A DNA stretch of 64,000 nucleotides from Anaerolineales bacterium UBA2181 (GCA_002328075.1 DCVT01000045.1:1-64000); one strand, 5' to 3'; shown: positions 45,636 through 54,266, counted from the first letter of the stretch. Translations and numbers: made by a program. Notes: a model not told the origin generated them from the letters alone.

Positions 45636-47540
45636 CTACTTGGCCGGCTGCAAGTTGTGAATGATCAGATGGGCGTTCTGGGTCCACGTGGCCGGGTAGG
45701 TGTACGGGTTATCAACTGTGGGCCAGTTCGTCCAATAGGTGGTGTTGAGCGGCAGTAGCTGCGATGCTTGCGTCAACGGGATGTTGGGCATGTCCTCGAT
45801 CAGGTAGCGGTAGGCGTCCACCGTGGGCTGTATGCTGGCGGGGTCGCCCGGAGCAAACCCGGCCAACAGATCCACCGCCTGCCGGTAGGCCTCCCAATTG
45901 GGTCCGGTCCAGCGTTCACTGCCGCCCTGCACCGCTCCTTCGCCTCCGTGGAACGAGTTGAGGCTGACATAGGGCTCGTTCACGCCGCCGCACAAGAACC
46001 AGATCGCCGATTGCGCGGTGTCCTCACCCATGGCGCCGAGCAAGGGGAAGAACCCCAATACCCGAGTCTGCGAATCGATGCCAACCTTGCGCAGTTGCTC
46101 GGCCACCACATCGCCGATCCGACGTATCTCCTGAAACTCCTCCATGGTGAGGATCTCCAGGGTCAGCACCTGGCCGTCCTTCTCATACCACCCTTTGGCG
46201 TTCAAAGCCCAACCTTTGGACTCGATGAGCGCTTTGGCGGCCTCGGGGTCGGCCGTCGGGCTGGCCGCAAGGCCGGCCGCCTCCAACGCGTTGATGTACT
46301 TGTCCATGGCCCCGTACTGGACAAAGTGGCTCTTGGAGGGGTAGCTGGTGCCCTCGTAGGCGATGGTAACGATCTGCTCGCGGTTCACCGCCAGGTTGAC
46401 CGCCTTGCGCAGGTCAGGATCGCTCCAGATGGGGTGTTGGGTGTTGATGAGCAAGTAGCGGGGGCACGGGTCCTGCCAGGCGTAGGGAAGGCCATCCGTC
46501 CAGGTGATGAAATTGGGGTTGCGGGCCGCGATGGCTTCGAACGCTCCCTTGGTCGTGTTGGCCATGGCGTCCAGTTCGTTGTTGATGGCGGCCGAGGCGC
46601 GCGTTTCTTCGGTTCCGTAATGGGTCCAAATCAGCCGCTTGGGTACTGGAAGGTCGTCGAATCCGGCCGCGACGCCCCACCAGTTGTCGTCGCGGATATA
46701 TACCCATTCGTTGCTGGTGAATGCGGCTACTTTGTACGGTCCGGTAAAGACCGGCCATCCCTTGTCTGGATCATAGTTGGTGAACTCCATCGGGGCATCC
46801 AGATAGTCCTTCCAGATGTGCTCCGGAACGATCGAGTTCCGGTCGCCCCAGATCTTGACCGACCAGAGGTCAAGTTGGAAGCGCGGGTTGGGCGCAGTCA
46901 GGTTGAACTGGACGGTGAGGTCGTCGATCTTTTCCGCGCTGGCGGTCCAGCGGGCAACATCCGCACCCATGTCGGGCGCCGCCGCCTGAAACATCTGGAC
47001 GGTAAAGACCACATCATCCGCGTTGAATGCCTCGCCGTCGCTCCATTTGACTCCGTCGCGCAGCTTGAGCGTCCAGACGTCAAAGGTGGCGTTGGGCTCC
47101 ATGGACAGACCCAGGTAGGGATCGATGGTGCCGGTCTCATAGTTGAGGATGAACAGCGGCTCGATCATGGCCTGATGCAGACCGACGTCGCGCACGTTGT
47201 CCAGGATCCATGGGTTAAAGTTGGCCGGGTCGCCGTGCGTCACGCTGGCATCAAAGAACACCGTCTCGTGGCGTAGGGCGTTCTGATACTGGCCGGGGGG
47301 AGTCTCGGGCAAGGGGGCGGCGGTGGGCTCCGGCGGCGGGGCCACCTCAACAACACGAGTCACCTCGACTTCCTGCACTACAGTCTCGACGACGGTCTCG
47401 CCCTCTTTTTCCACGATTCGGGTGACCTCGACTTGCTCTATGACGGTCTCCACCACGGTCTCGGGCTCGGTCGTGCACGCAACCAGCAGCCCCAACGAAA
47501 CCAAAAGCAACATGACAAAAAGCACATTCCTGTTTTTCAT
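45636..47540 (-). CDS. ABC transporter family-5 solute-binding lipoprotein
   Basis: 634 residues. A lipoprotein signal ends LLVAC (Cys22). Residues 27-66 are two copies of a 21-residue Val/Glu/Thr unit, a spacer common in Chloroflexi lipoproteins. The rest is an SBP_bac_5 domain, with WTLKLRDGVKWSDGEAFNADD as the family hallmark and RKAVNLAVNREQIV later. It catches the substrate outside the cell for the Dpp-type permease. The mannosidase, esterase and isomerase genes downstream suggest an oligosaccharide ligand, as known for mannoside-binding relatives in Thermotoga. AGGAGAAG precedes ATG 47540. Confidence 0.93.
   Translation of the reverse strand: MKNRNVLFVMLLLVSLGLLVACTTEPETVVETVIEQVEVTRIVEKEGETVVETVVQEVEVTRVVEVAPPPEPTAAPLPETPPGQYQNALRHETVFFDASVTHGDPANFNPWILDNVRDVGLHQAMIEPLFILNYETGTIDPYLGLSMEPNATFDVWTLKLRDGVKWSDGEAFNADDVVFTVQMFQAAAPDMGADVARWTASAEKIDDLTVQFNLTAPNPRFQLDLWSVKIWGDRNSIVPEHIWKDYLDAPMEFTNYDPDKGWPVFTGPYKVAAFTSNEWVYIRDDNWWGVAAGFDDLPVPKRLIWTHYGTEETRASAAINNELDAMANTTKGAFEAIAARNPNFITWTDGLPYAWQDPCPRYLLINTQHPIWSDPDLRKAVNLAVNREQIVTIAYEGTSYPSKSHFVQYGAMDKYINALEAAGLAASPTADPEAAKALIESKGWALNAKGWYEKDGQVLTLEILTMEEFQEIRRIGDVVAEQLRKVGIDSQTRVLGFFPLLGAMGEDTAQSAIWFLCGGVNEPYVSLNSFHGGEGAVQGGSERWTGPNWEAYRQAVDLLAGFAPGDPASIQPTVDAYRYLIEDMPNIPLTQASQLLPLNTTYWTNWPTVDNPYTYPATWTQNAHLIIHNLQPAK
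47343..47462 (-). repeat. Two in-frame 21-codon repeats in the lipoprotein spacer
   Basis: The two copies encode ETVVETVIEQVEVTRIVEKE and ETVVETVVQEVEVTRVVEV. They lie just after the lipid-bearing Cys and keep the binding domain away from the membrane. Confidence 0.75.
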
Positions 47541-47784
47541 TAGGTTCTTCTCCTACCTAGCCCAAAATCCTGATCACGCGTCTAGCTTCCAGTCTGACCA
47601 ATTTCCAGCTCTATGATGTGCTGCTGCACCTCCTTTCCAATGGGTATGGGATTGTGGACTGCTCCTGGTCTTGTCATCGCGTGGAGCCAATGACCGGCCG
47701 ATGCCCGACTGATCAGGCTCCTGAGTCACCGTTGTGTTTAAACGCGAACAGCGCCCGCGGGCCGTGTTGCTGGTCAGTCTCTTC

Positions 47785-47813
47785 ATTATCTATTGATTTT
47801 GGTTGGTTGGCGA
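47785..47813 (-). promoter_or_regulatory. Candidate promoter of the transport and mannosidase operon
   Basis: Minus-strand TCGCCA (47813-47808), 17 bases, GATAAT (47790-47785). It gives a leader of about 240 bases to ATG 47540 and overlaps the regulator promoter back to back. Confidence 0.4.
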
Positions 47814-47820
47814 GTAGAAT
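47793..47820 (+). promoter_or_regulatory. Candidate promoter of the DeoR-type regulator
   Basis: TTGATT (47793-47798), 16 bases, TAGAAT (47815-47820). The start of transcription would fall inside the inverted repeat that begins at 47821, as expected for self-repression. Confidence 0.45.
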
Positions 47821-47869
47821 GCTGCCCGATTCTGACCGAATTGGGAGAAATCGGGCAAATACGGGCAGC
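47821..47869. promoter_or_regulatory. Candidate operator: nested inverted and 10-bp-spaced direct repeats
   Basis: GCTGCCCG (47821-47828) pairs with CGGGCAGC (47862-47869), and inside it TGCCCGAT (47823-47830) pairs with ATCGGGCA (47850-47857). The right half is also three direct units, TTGGGAGAAA, TCGGGCAAAT and ACGGGCAGCA, on one face of the helix at 10-bp steps. A further ATTGGGCAG lies at 47930. DeoR-type repressors often bind such spaced repeats. Confidence 0.5.
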
Positions 47870-47954
47870 ATAGGCATGGGTTCGAGAAGGAATGCCTGCT
47901 ACAATGGTGGGTAGCGGCAATCGGTCATGATTGGGCAGTTCAGTTGAGAGGGCC

Positions 47955-49685
47955 ATGATCTCGAGCAAGCGTGAGGCGGTCATCCAAGACATTCTGGATA
48001 GGCACGGTGTCATCACGGTGGAAGAGATCTGCACCTATTGTGGCTGCTCGCCCGAGACCTCGCGCCGCGACCTGAGGCGCCTGGAGCGAGAGGGCACGGT
48101 GGTCCGAACCCACGGCGGCGCCCGGCGCTCCTCGACCCGGTCTTCGGCGGTTCAGCCGGACCTGGAGAGCCTGATCAGAGCCCGGGTGGCTCTGCTGGAG
48201 CGAATTCATGTCCTCATCGTGACCGCCAGCGAGACGGCCGCATCGCACTTTATCGTCGACCGGGCCCGGCGTGCCGGCGTTCCGGTTATCGCCGAGGGGC
48301 GGCACAGTCCGGCCGCCACCACGGTGGTGATGATTGACAGCTATCGGGCGGCATACGAGTTGGGCCGGTGGGTCCGCCTGTACGCGCAGCGCAATCTGGG
48401 AGGCCGGGTGATGGCACTGGACGTGGGTTACGGTGGGTCCAGCACGGAAATCCGCAGCCAGGGCTTTGCCGACGGCCTGGGCGAGCTCCGGGATTCGGGC
48501 AGTATCTGGCATGTGGATGGACAGGGGACGCGAGCCATTGCCCGTCACCGCGCGGCTGACGCCTTTGCGGTGCATCCGGACATCAATGTCATCTATGGAA
48601 TCAATGACGAATCGGTCCTGGGCGCATGGGCTGCATTCCGGGCGGCCGGCCTGGATGAGAACCGCCTCTTGGTGGTCACCTTTGGCCTGGAGGGTGATGG
48701 GATGAGAAACCTGCTGCTGCAGGGCGGCCCTCTCAAGGCGGGTGTAGCTCTATTTCCCGAATTGGTGAGCCGCGCCTGCGTAGATGCCGCGGTCTGTGCG
48801 TTTCATGGCATGCCGCTGGCCCCACGCATCAATCCGCCTGCCATGATCCTCACTGCCGAGACGCTGCAGGACTATTACGAGTTTCGTGAGGATACCGGCC
48901 GGTGGCAGATCCGATTGGAGCAGGCCGGCAATATTCCCAACCTCAGTGCGCCCTATGTGCTGCTCCACGAGTGCCGCTGCAAAACCGGGCCGGGGCGCAT
49001 CGGATACGTTCTGAACTTTAGCTCCCACGAATACTATCAGAACATGCTGCAGACCATGCGCTCCTATACCCGGCAAAAGGGGATCGCGCTGGAGATTGTG
49101 GACGCCAGCCAGGATGCGGCTCGCGAGCGGGACGAGGTGTTTCGGTCCATCGGCGCCGCTGCCGCACGCCTGGTGAACGAGGGTGACACCATCATCCTGG
49201 ACGCGGGTGATGCAGTTCGATGGTTGGCCCGCGCCCTGCGCGAACGCAAGGGCATCCGGGTCATCACCAACTCGCTCTCGGTGATTCAAGAGCTGGCAGA
49301 TCGGCCGGACATCACCCTGATCTCCTGCGGCGGAGTGCTGCACCACGAGGGCAAGTCCTTCATTGGTCTTCAGGCCGAAGCCGCCATCCGTGCCCTCAGG
49401 GCGGACAGGGCGTTCATTGGCGCCGCCGGGGTCAGCGTCGACTTTGGCCTCTCGAATTCCAACATCGACGAGGCGGCTGTGCAACAGGCTATGCTAAAGG
49501 CGGCCCGCGAGGTGATTTTGCTGGCTGATCCGAGCCAGATCGGTGACGAATCCCTGGTTCAGATTGGCTCGCTTCAGGCGGTCCATTGTCTGATCACCGG
49601 GCCTGGTATCGCCGAGCGCGATCGTCAGAATCTGCTCTCGCGGGGGGTCCAGGTCATGGTGGCTGAAGAGCCGCCGCCACCCTGA
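47955..49685 (+). CDS. DeoR-type regulator with an inserted sugar-binding periplasmic-binding-protein module
   Basis: About 576 residues. Residues 1-57 are a DeoR HTH (VIQDILDRHGVITVEEI, CSPETSRRDLRRLE, ending THGGA). Residues about 75-310 match the later part of a Peripla_BP_4/LacI-type sugar-binding domain (VLIVTASETAAS, PDINVIYGINDESVLGAW, PPAMILTAETLQDYY). Residues 348-386 (IGYVLNFSSHEYYQNMLQTM) look like its first strand and helix, moved behind. Residues 390-565 are the DeoR sensor (VNEGDTIILDAGDAV, ITNSLSVIQEL, ADPSQIGDESLV). GAGAGG precedes ATG 47955; a TTG frame begins at 47931. It is divergent from the transport operon and probably represses it until a sugar or sugar phosphate binds. 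Confidence 0.82.
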   Translation: MISSKREAVIQDILDRHGVITVEEICTYCGCSPETSRRDLRRLEREGTVVRTHGGARRSSTRSSAVQPDLESLIRARVALLERIHVLIVTASETAASHFIVDRARRAGVPVIAEGRHSPAATTVVMIDSYRAAYELGRWVRLYAQRNLGGRVMALDVGYGGSSTEIRSQGFADGLGELRDSGSIWHVDGQGTRAIARHRAADAFAVHPDINVIYGINDESVLGAWAAFRAAGLDENRLLVVTFGLEGDGMRNLLLQGGPLKAGVALFPELVSRACVDAAVCAFHGMPLAPRINPPAMILTAETLQDYYEFREDTGRWQIRLEQAGNIPNLSAPYVLLHECRCKTGPGRIGYVLNFSSHEYYQNMLQTMRSYTRQKGIALEIVDASQDAARERDEVFRSIGAAAARLVNEGDTIILDAGDAVRWLARALRERKGIRVITNSLSVIQELADRPDITLISCGGVLHHEGKSFIGLQAEAAIRALRADRAFIGAAGVSVDFGLSNSNIDEAAVQQAMLKAAREVILLADPSQIGDESLVQIGSLQAVHCLITGPGIAERDRQNLLSRGVQVMVAEEPPPP

Positions 49686-49700
49686 CCCGGGCCGCCCGGC

Positions 49701-50735
49701 TCAGTGCAAGGTGATTTCGAGCAGGTGGGGGACGTACACCGAGGAATCGATAAAGGTCATATAGATGATCTTGCCATCCTGTCGCGCAAACTCGGGGTGT
49801 TCCTTGCCTGCGTTAAAGAGCGAATCGGGCTTGGTCTTGAGCGGCCGATAAAAGACCTCCGGCTCGCACCAAGGCCCGGTGATCCTCGGAGCGGAGCGGA
49901 TCACCAACTTGTCCTCGCGCTCAAAAGTTGTCAGCGAGATGAACGCACCCAGATGATGGTTGAAGGAGGCGGACATCTCGTTGGGCACGTTGCCGAACAA
50001 GGGCGCTGAGAGCTCGAACGTCGACGACCACCGAGGCGCGAGGTCCGGGCGCCGGAAGGTGGGCGCCTGTACCAGATACTCATAGGCCGCCAGGTCCTCA
50101 ATCTGCTCCGGCCGCACCCGCGCCAGGTACATGGCCTTGTCCAGCGAGCCCCACAGGTAGACATAGTCCTCAATTTCCTGGATAAAGACGCCAAGACCCG
50201 GCTGGTCACCCTTCCAGAACTCGTATTTCCCGTCCGGGGCGCGCAACCGCTCAAACTGCATGTCGGCCAGATCCGCTCGCGCGATGCCCATGCCGTTGAT
50301 CTCGAATGCCTCAAAAACATCCAGGACCGGGTCCATGGTGATTTTGTGGTAATAGAGGTAGAGGTAACGGCCGACGCAGACGCCGTGGACTGCCCAAAGC
50401 CGGTGCTCGGCACGGCTCTCGTGTGGCAGGAACTGGACAAGTTGACGCGGTCGCCTGCCGTCCGGCGCTTTCAAGTACGAGAACCCTCGAACCCCGTCCG
50501 AGAGGTTCTGCATGGGCACAATGCAGCCGGTGTTGGAGAGGACATCAACCAGCGGGTGGTAGCGGACGGTCTCGAACGGGCCCTCCAGCGTGTCGCCAAA
50601 GATCCAGAACGTGCTTCCGTCCGGCAGGACCACCGAGCTTACACAGTCGTGCCCCGTGATGTTCACGTCGTTGTCCAGGAACTGGAGGCCCAGGTCGCGG
50701 ACCGATTGGACCAGTGTTTGCTGGCTCTGTATCAT
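49701..50735 (-). CDS. DUF4185-like beta-propeller protein, possible glycoside hydrolase
   Basis: About 344 residues with no signal peptide. The segment SSVVLPDGSTFWIFGDTLEG is typical of DUF4185/GH43-like five-bladed propellers, followed by repeated strand pairs (HGVCVGRYLYLYYHKI, DYVYLWGSLDKAMYLARV). Such proteins either cleave or bind sugars; catalytic acids are not obvious. AGGAGGG stands 7 bases before ATG 50735, which overrides the open frame to 51212. It has its own promoter and converges on the regulator gene with only 15 bases between. Confidence 0.65.
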   Translation of the reverse strand: MIQSQQTLVQSVRDLGLQFLDNDVNITGHDCVSSVVLPDGSTFWIFGDTLEGPFETVRYHPLVDVLSNTGCIVPMQNLSDGVRGFSYLKAPDGRRPRQLVQFLPHESRAEHRLWAVHGVCVGRYLYLYYHKITMDPVLDVFEAFEINGMGIARADLADMQFERLRAPDGKYEFWKGDQPGLGVFIQEIEDYVYLWGSLDKAMYLARVRPEQIEDLAAYEYLVQAPTFRRPDLAPRWSSTFELSAPLFGNVPNEMSASFNHHLGAFISLTTFEREDKLVIRSAPRITGPWCEPEVFYRPLKTKPDSLFNAGKEHPEFARQDGKIIYMTFIDSSVYVPHLLEITLH

Positions 50736-50775
50736 GGTGTGACCCTCCTCTGGATCGGTTAATTTGCCTGATCGG

Positions 50776-50804
50776 ATCATAGCACGGGTGGCCTGAGCCG
50801 CCAA
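50776..50804 (-). promoter_or_regulatory. Promoter of the DUF4185-like gene
   Basis: Minus-strand TTGGCG (50804-50799), 17 bases, TATGAT (50781-50776), about 40 bases before the start codon and inside the 88-base gap after the GNAT gene. Confidence 0.55.
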
Positions 50805-50823
50805 CCAGGGCAGGAAAGGCCGG

Positions 50824-51717
50824 TTACCCGCCGTTTGGCGACTCGACGGCCCGGTTGAAAAGGAGGAGGCGATAGTCGCCGGTCGGCCGGAATCCCAGCG
50901 ACTGGTAGGCTTTCTGCGCCGCCAGGTTGGACTCGCCGGTAAAGAGGATGGCTTTCTCGACCCCCTGCGCCCGCGCTTCCACCAACGACGTCGCCACCGC
51001 TGCCCGCCCGTATCCGCGCCGTCGTCCCTCCGGCGGAGTCCACACGCCTCCCACCTGCACCGCCTCCCGAAGGATCGCGTTGAACGAGCTACACGCCACC
51101 ACCTGGCCCGCGCGCTCCGCCACCCACGTTCGACCCTCCCCGGTGCTTCTGACCACCGACCGGCGGCACCTGGCCTCCAGCTCCGGGCCGCGCTCGTCAC
51201 CCATGGCCTCAACGCAGTACCCGATGCGCCAGTCCACTAGCAACGACTCGTCGCGTGGTTCTGAGCGGCGTCCTCGCAACCACCCGGACGCCAGGCCCTC
51301 AGGGATCACCAGATCGGAGAGGTTGAGCGAGTAGAGGATTTCGGTCTCGTCCGTCTGGATCAGATCCGCCGGTGGAATGAGGTAACGCGCCGCAATCTCC
51401 ACCTGGGCGGCCGGGCCGACGACCCCGTAGATGGGGCGGCCGGAACCGCGGACCGCCGCACGGCAGAGCGTCGGGATCTGCTGCCCGGCTTGCAGCACCA
51501 GGTTTCCGTTCCAATAGTGGGCGATGACACCGACCACCTGGTTCGCCTGCCAGCACGCGGCATAGGCCCCCTGGTACGCGTTCTCTCCGTCCACCAGGCC
51601 GGTCGCGCGCAGGTTTCCCAGGAGAAACATCGAGCTTTCCAGTCGGGTGCGAAGATAGGCCTCCAGCGCCTGCTCGTCGCCGGGTACGAGCAGCCGGATG
51701 TGCTCCCTCACCTTCAC
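50824..51717 (-). CDS. GNAT-family N-acetyltransferase
   Basis: 297 residues. The C-terminal half has the acetyl-CoA loop in GVWTPPEGRRRGYGRAAVATS and the closing NLAAQKAYQSLGFRPTG, the form of the GNAT group that often carries an N-terminal non-catalytic half. The substrate is unknown. The start is the GTG at 51717, well placed after GAGGAGGTGGAGC. It is unrelated in detail to the GNAT protein at 31-936 beyond the fold. Confidence 0.88.
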   Translation of the reverse strand: MKVREHIRLLVPGDEQALEAYLRTRLESSMFLLGNLRATGLVDGENAYQGAYAACWQANQVVGVIAHYWNGNLVLQAGQQIPTLCRAAVRGSGRPIYGVVGPAAQVEIAARYLIPPADLIQTDETEILYSLNLSDLVIPEGLASGWLRGRRSEPRDESLLVDWRIGYCVEAMGDERGPELEARCRRSVVRSTGEGRTWVAERAGQVVACSSFNAILREAVQVGGVWTPPEGRRRGYGRAAVATSLVEARAQGVEKAILFTGESNLAAQKAYQSLGFRPTGDYRLLLFNRAVESPNGG

Positions 51718-51926
51718 GCTCCACCTCCTCGTCGTTCAGGATACCGCGAGCGCAGCGCCGACGCGGCCATGATGGGCCCCTGCGCACTAGATCGGGTGCT
51801 CGCGGTCGCTCCCTCGATGGCCCGCGCAGCGCCACCCGTGGCCCGGCTGGCCGTCGCCCAGGGGAGCGGGTGCCTGACCCAAGGGGGCCGGGGGCGCATT
51901 TCGGCGGTGGGTGCTAGCTTCTCGTC

Positions 51927-52781
51927 TCATGCCTTCCCGCTGGCACCCAGCAACTGGATCTTGTACCGGATCATGGCCGTGGCGGCGTCCTCGGCCGCAG
52001 CCAGTGCCGGCGGCAGCTTTCCTCGTTCGGCCGGCGCAGGCAGCGCCTCCATGAATGCCCGGATGAACGCGACCCCCACGTCGGTCCAGATGTTGATCTT
52101 GCAGATACCGCCGGCGACCGCCCGGCGGATCTCCTCATCCGGGGTGCCCGACCCGCCGTGCAGTACGAGGGGCACCGGCACCAGTCGGTTGAGAATCTCC
52201 AGCCGGGCAATGTCGAGTCTGGGTGTGGTCCGATAGAGTCCGTGCGCCGTGCCGATAGCCACTGCCAGCGCATCGATCCCCGTCTCGGCCACAAACTGGA
52301 CCGCCTGGTCCGGGCGCGTCAGCCGCGCTTCGGCCTCCTCGGGGGTCAACTCCTCCTCGCCCGAGCCAACGTGACCCAGTTCAGCCTCCACCGACGCGCC
52401 CACGGCGCGGGCCCGGCGGACCACGTCGCGAGTGAGGGCGATGTTTTCTGCCAGCGGTAGAGTCGAGCCGTCGATCATGACACTGCTCAGGCCATGGCTC
52501 AGACCGTGGTCGATCTGGTCCAGGTTGCGGCCGTGGTCCAGGTGAAGGCAGACGGGAACGCCGGCCTGCTCCGCTTCGCTGCGAATGGCCGCCACCAAAC
52601 CGGCCCAATCCGCCGGCCGGTGGTGGTTGGGGTGCATCATCAGGATGACCGGAGCCCGTTCAGCGCGGGCGCCGTGCAGCGCAGCGCGCACCGTCTCCAA
52701 ATTGACCACGTTGAAGGCAGGTACCGCCCATTTCTGGTCTCGGCAGCGGTGCAGGATTTCACCTAGTGTGACGAAATGCAT
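51927..52781 (-). CDS. Class II fructose-bisphosphate / tagatose-bisphosphate aldolase family protein
   Basis: 284 residues, TIM barrel. Catalytic D82 and zinc ligand H83 lie in CLHLDHG; E134 in EAELGHVGSGEEE, H180 in GTAHGLY and H208 in LVLHGGSGTPDEEI complete the site. It cleaves or joins a ketose bisphosphate with dihydroxyacetone phosphate. At 284 residues it is nearer the tagatose/GatY-KbaY type than central FbaA. GAGGAA precedes ATG 52781. A promoter with an overlapping palindrome controls it, which suggests induction by a sugar rather than a housekeeping role. Confidence 0.9.
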   Translation of the reverse strand: MHFVTLGEILHRCRDQKWAVPAFNVVNLETVRAALHGARAERAPVILMMHPNHHRPADWAGLVAAIRSEAEQAGVPVCLHLDHGRNLDQIDHGLSHGLSSVMIDGSTLPLAENIALTRDVVRRARAVGASVEAELGHVGSGEEELTPEEAEARLTRPDQAVQFVAETGIDALAVAIGTAHGLYRTTPRLDIARLEILNRLVPVPLVLHGGSGTPDEEIRRAVAGGICKINIWTDVGVAFIRAFMEALPAPAERGKLPPALAAAEDAATAMIRYKIQLLGASGKA

Positions 52782-52933
52782 CTGTTCCTCGCTTGAGATG
52801 ATGTCGGATTCGGCGGATCAGCCCGCGTCAGTGACCGTGGTCCGCCTGTGGAGTCGCGTCTTGTGTGGCTAAATCCTCCTGATTGATCCTGACTTTCCGT
52901 GGACGGCGCCGTCTGGTTGCCTGTTAATGCTTC

Positions 52934-52949
52934 AATCAGCGAGCTGATT
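52934..52949. promoter_or_regulatory. 16-bp palindrome at the aldolase promoter
   Basis: AATCAGC-GA-GCTGATT, perfect in both 7-base arms. It touches the -10 box and covers the expected start of transcription, the place of a simple repressor operator. Confidence 0.5.
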
Positions 52950-52976
52950 TATACCCGACCGGGCGGTTTTCGTCCA
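52948..52976 (-). promoter_or_regulatory. Promoter of the aldolase gene
   Basis: Minus-strand TGGACG (52976-52971), 17 bases, TATAAA (52953-52948). A long leader of about 160 bases leads to ATG 52781. Confidence 0.55.
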
Positions 52977-53140
52977 GATGCTGCTCTGATGATCGAGTCA
53001 GGAGCCAACCACCGGACAACTGCCGGGGAGCGTGATGGCTACGAATAAACCCCTGCGCTCTCGGTCGCGATCGAACCTTGCGGGTTCGGCCTCATGGTCT
53101 GTTCCGGTTCGGCCGGGAAATGGAGATCCGCAGGGGCCGA

Positions 53141-54121
53141 TCATGCCAACGGGGCGTTCTTCCTGGATTGGGTGGTTGCCACTTCGTGGCTTCGGATCAG
53201 CAGCACGCCGCCCAGGACCAGCGCGCTGCCACCGATCTGAACCCAGGTTAGGCGTTCGCCCAGCAACACAAAGGCAAACGCAGAGGTAAAAACCGGCTCC
53301 GTAGTCAGAATCAGGTTGGCTACCGACGACGGCAGGTAGCTGAGGCTCACGTTGTAGAGCCCGTATCCGACGGCCGTGGGACCCGCTGCCAGGAGGAACA
53401 GGATGACCCAGCCAACCAGCGAACCGCCGAGCCAGAGGAAACTGGCTGCTCCGTAGGCGCTGCCCGTGAGGCGGCCAAGCGGGAGTAGACACGCCGGGAA
53501 CAAGAACAGGGCGGCAGCAGAAAATGTGTACAGCAGGGTGGTCCAGGGGTTCAGACCGCGCAGCGACGCCGAACGGCCGAGGAGACTATAGACGGCGTAG
53601 AGCAGGCCAGACAACACACCGGCGACGATTCCGACCAGGTTCACGCGCCACATCTGTGGGTCCATCGCCCCGGAAACCAGGGCGCAGCCGGTCAGGCTGC
53701 CTGCCACGGCCGTCGCCTTGACCCAGCCCAACGGCTCGCGAAGCAACCACCGGCCTAATAGAGCGGTGAACGCTGCTGACGAATAGACGAGCACGGTGGA
53801 GATGGCGGCGCCGTTCAAGGCTACCGAAAGGGTCCACAGCCCGTTAAAGAGCGCCAGGACCAGGCCGTGAAAGACCAACTGGGGCAAATGGACCCGGGCG
53901 ACCCGCAAAAGTGCGGGGCGAATAATCCCGAGCGCAATCAGCACGGTGAGCCCCACCAGGACCTCCCGCCAGAACGCCAACACCAGCGGAGGCATCAGGA
54001 ACTCTTGAGTCAGGTAGCGGATAAATATCGCGGTGGTGGACAAGATCACCGATGCGATGATGGCCACGGCGAAACCTCGCGACGGCTGTTTGGCGAAGGG
54101 TGGGGACGAGGGAGTAGCCAT
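53141..54121 (-). CDS. EamA-family (DMT) transporter
   Basis: About 326 residues with ten membrane helices in two EamA repeats: the first with FIRYLTQEFLMPPLVLAFWREVLV, the second with GPTAVGYGLYNVSLSYLPSSVANL and the end motif VLLGERLTWVQIGGSALVLGG. The family exports or imports small metabolites; the substrate is unknown. ATG 54121 has only a weak purine-rich stretch before it, and the frame could extend 18 codons. A 145-base gap separates it from the protease gene upstream. Confidence 0.9.
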   Translation of the reverse strand: MATPSSPPFAKQPSRGFAVAIIASVILSTTAIFIRYLTQEFLMPPLVLAFWREVLVGLTVLIALGIIRPALLRVARVHLPQLVFHGLVLALFNGLWTLSVALNGAAISTVLVYSSAAFTALLGRWLLREPLGWVKATAVAGSLTGCALVSGAMDPQMWRVNLVGIVAGVLSGLLYAVYSLLGRSASLRGLNPWTTLLYTFSAAALFLFPACLLPLGRLTGSAYGAASFLWLGGSLVGWVILFLLAAGPTAVGYGLYNVSLSYLPSSVANLILTTEPVFTSAFAFVLLGERLTWVQIGGSALVLGGVLLIRSHEVATTQSRKNAPLA

Positions 54122-54266
54122 GTTGTTTCTTGGGAACACGCCTAAGAGCTCGACTTGCGGCTGAAACCCCCGCACCCGCGAACCGGCATTGCCCGGTTTG
54201 GGCCGCGCCTCGGAGAACCTGGTAAATGCCGGTGGTGACTCATGGTGGCAAGGATGCCCGTCTCAG

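Larger units (their letters stand above)
47541..47954. promoter_or_regulatory. Divergent control region of the glycan operon and its regulator
   Basis: 414 bp without a gene. It contains overlapping divergent promoter candidates (minus TCGCCA-N17-GATAAT, 47785-47813; plus TTGATT-N16-TAGAAT, 47793-47820), an inverted-repeat cluster at 47821-47869, a second plus-strand extended -10 TGCTACAAT (47897-47905), and the palindromes GTTTAAAC (47736-47743) and GCCCGCGGGC (47753-47762) in the leader of the transport operon. Confidence 0.55.
52782..53140. other. Intergenic region, 359 bp, with the aldolase promoter
   Basis: It contains the aldolase promoter (52948-52976), its palindrome (52934-52949) and a leader of about 160 bases. 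The left-over 160 bases next to the EamA gene show no gene and no convincing terminator. Confidence 0.6.

Noticed and set aside
45768..47276. 502-codon open frame antisense to the binding-protein gene
   Set aside because: It lies wholly inside a clear SBP_bac_5 gene and has only GC-rich shadow composition.
49681..49697. CCGGGC-c-GCCCGG palindrome between the regulator and DUF4185-like genes as terminator
   Set aside because: The loop would be one base, too short for an RNA hairpin of this form, and no T-run follows.
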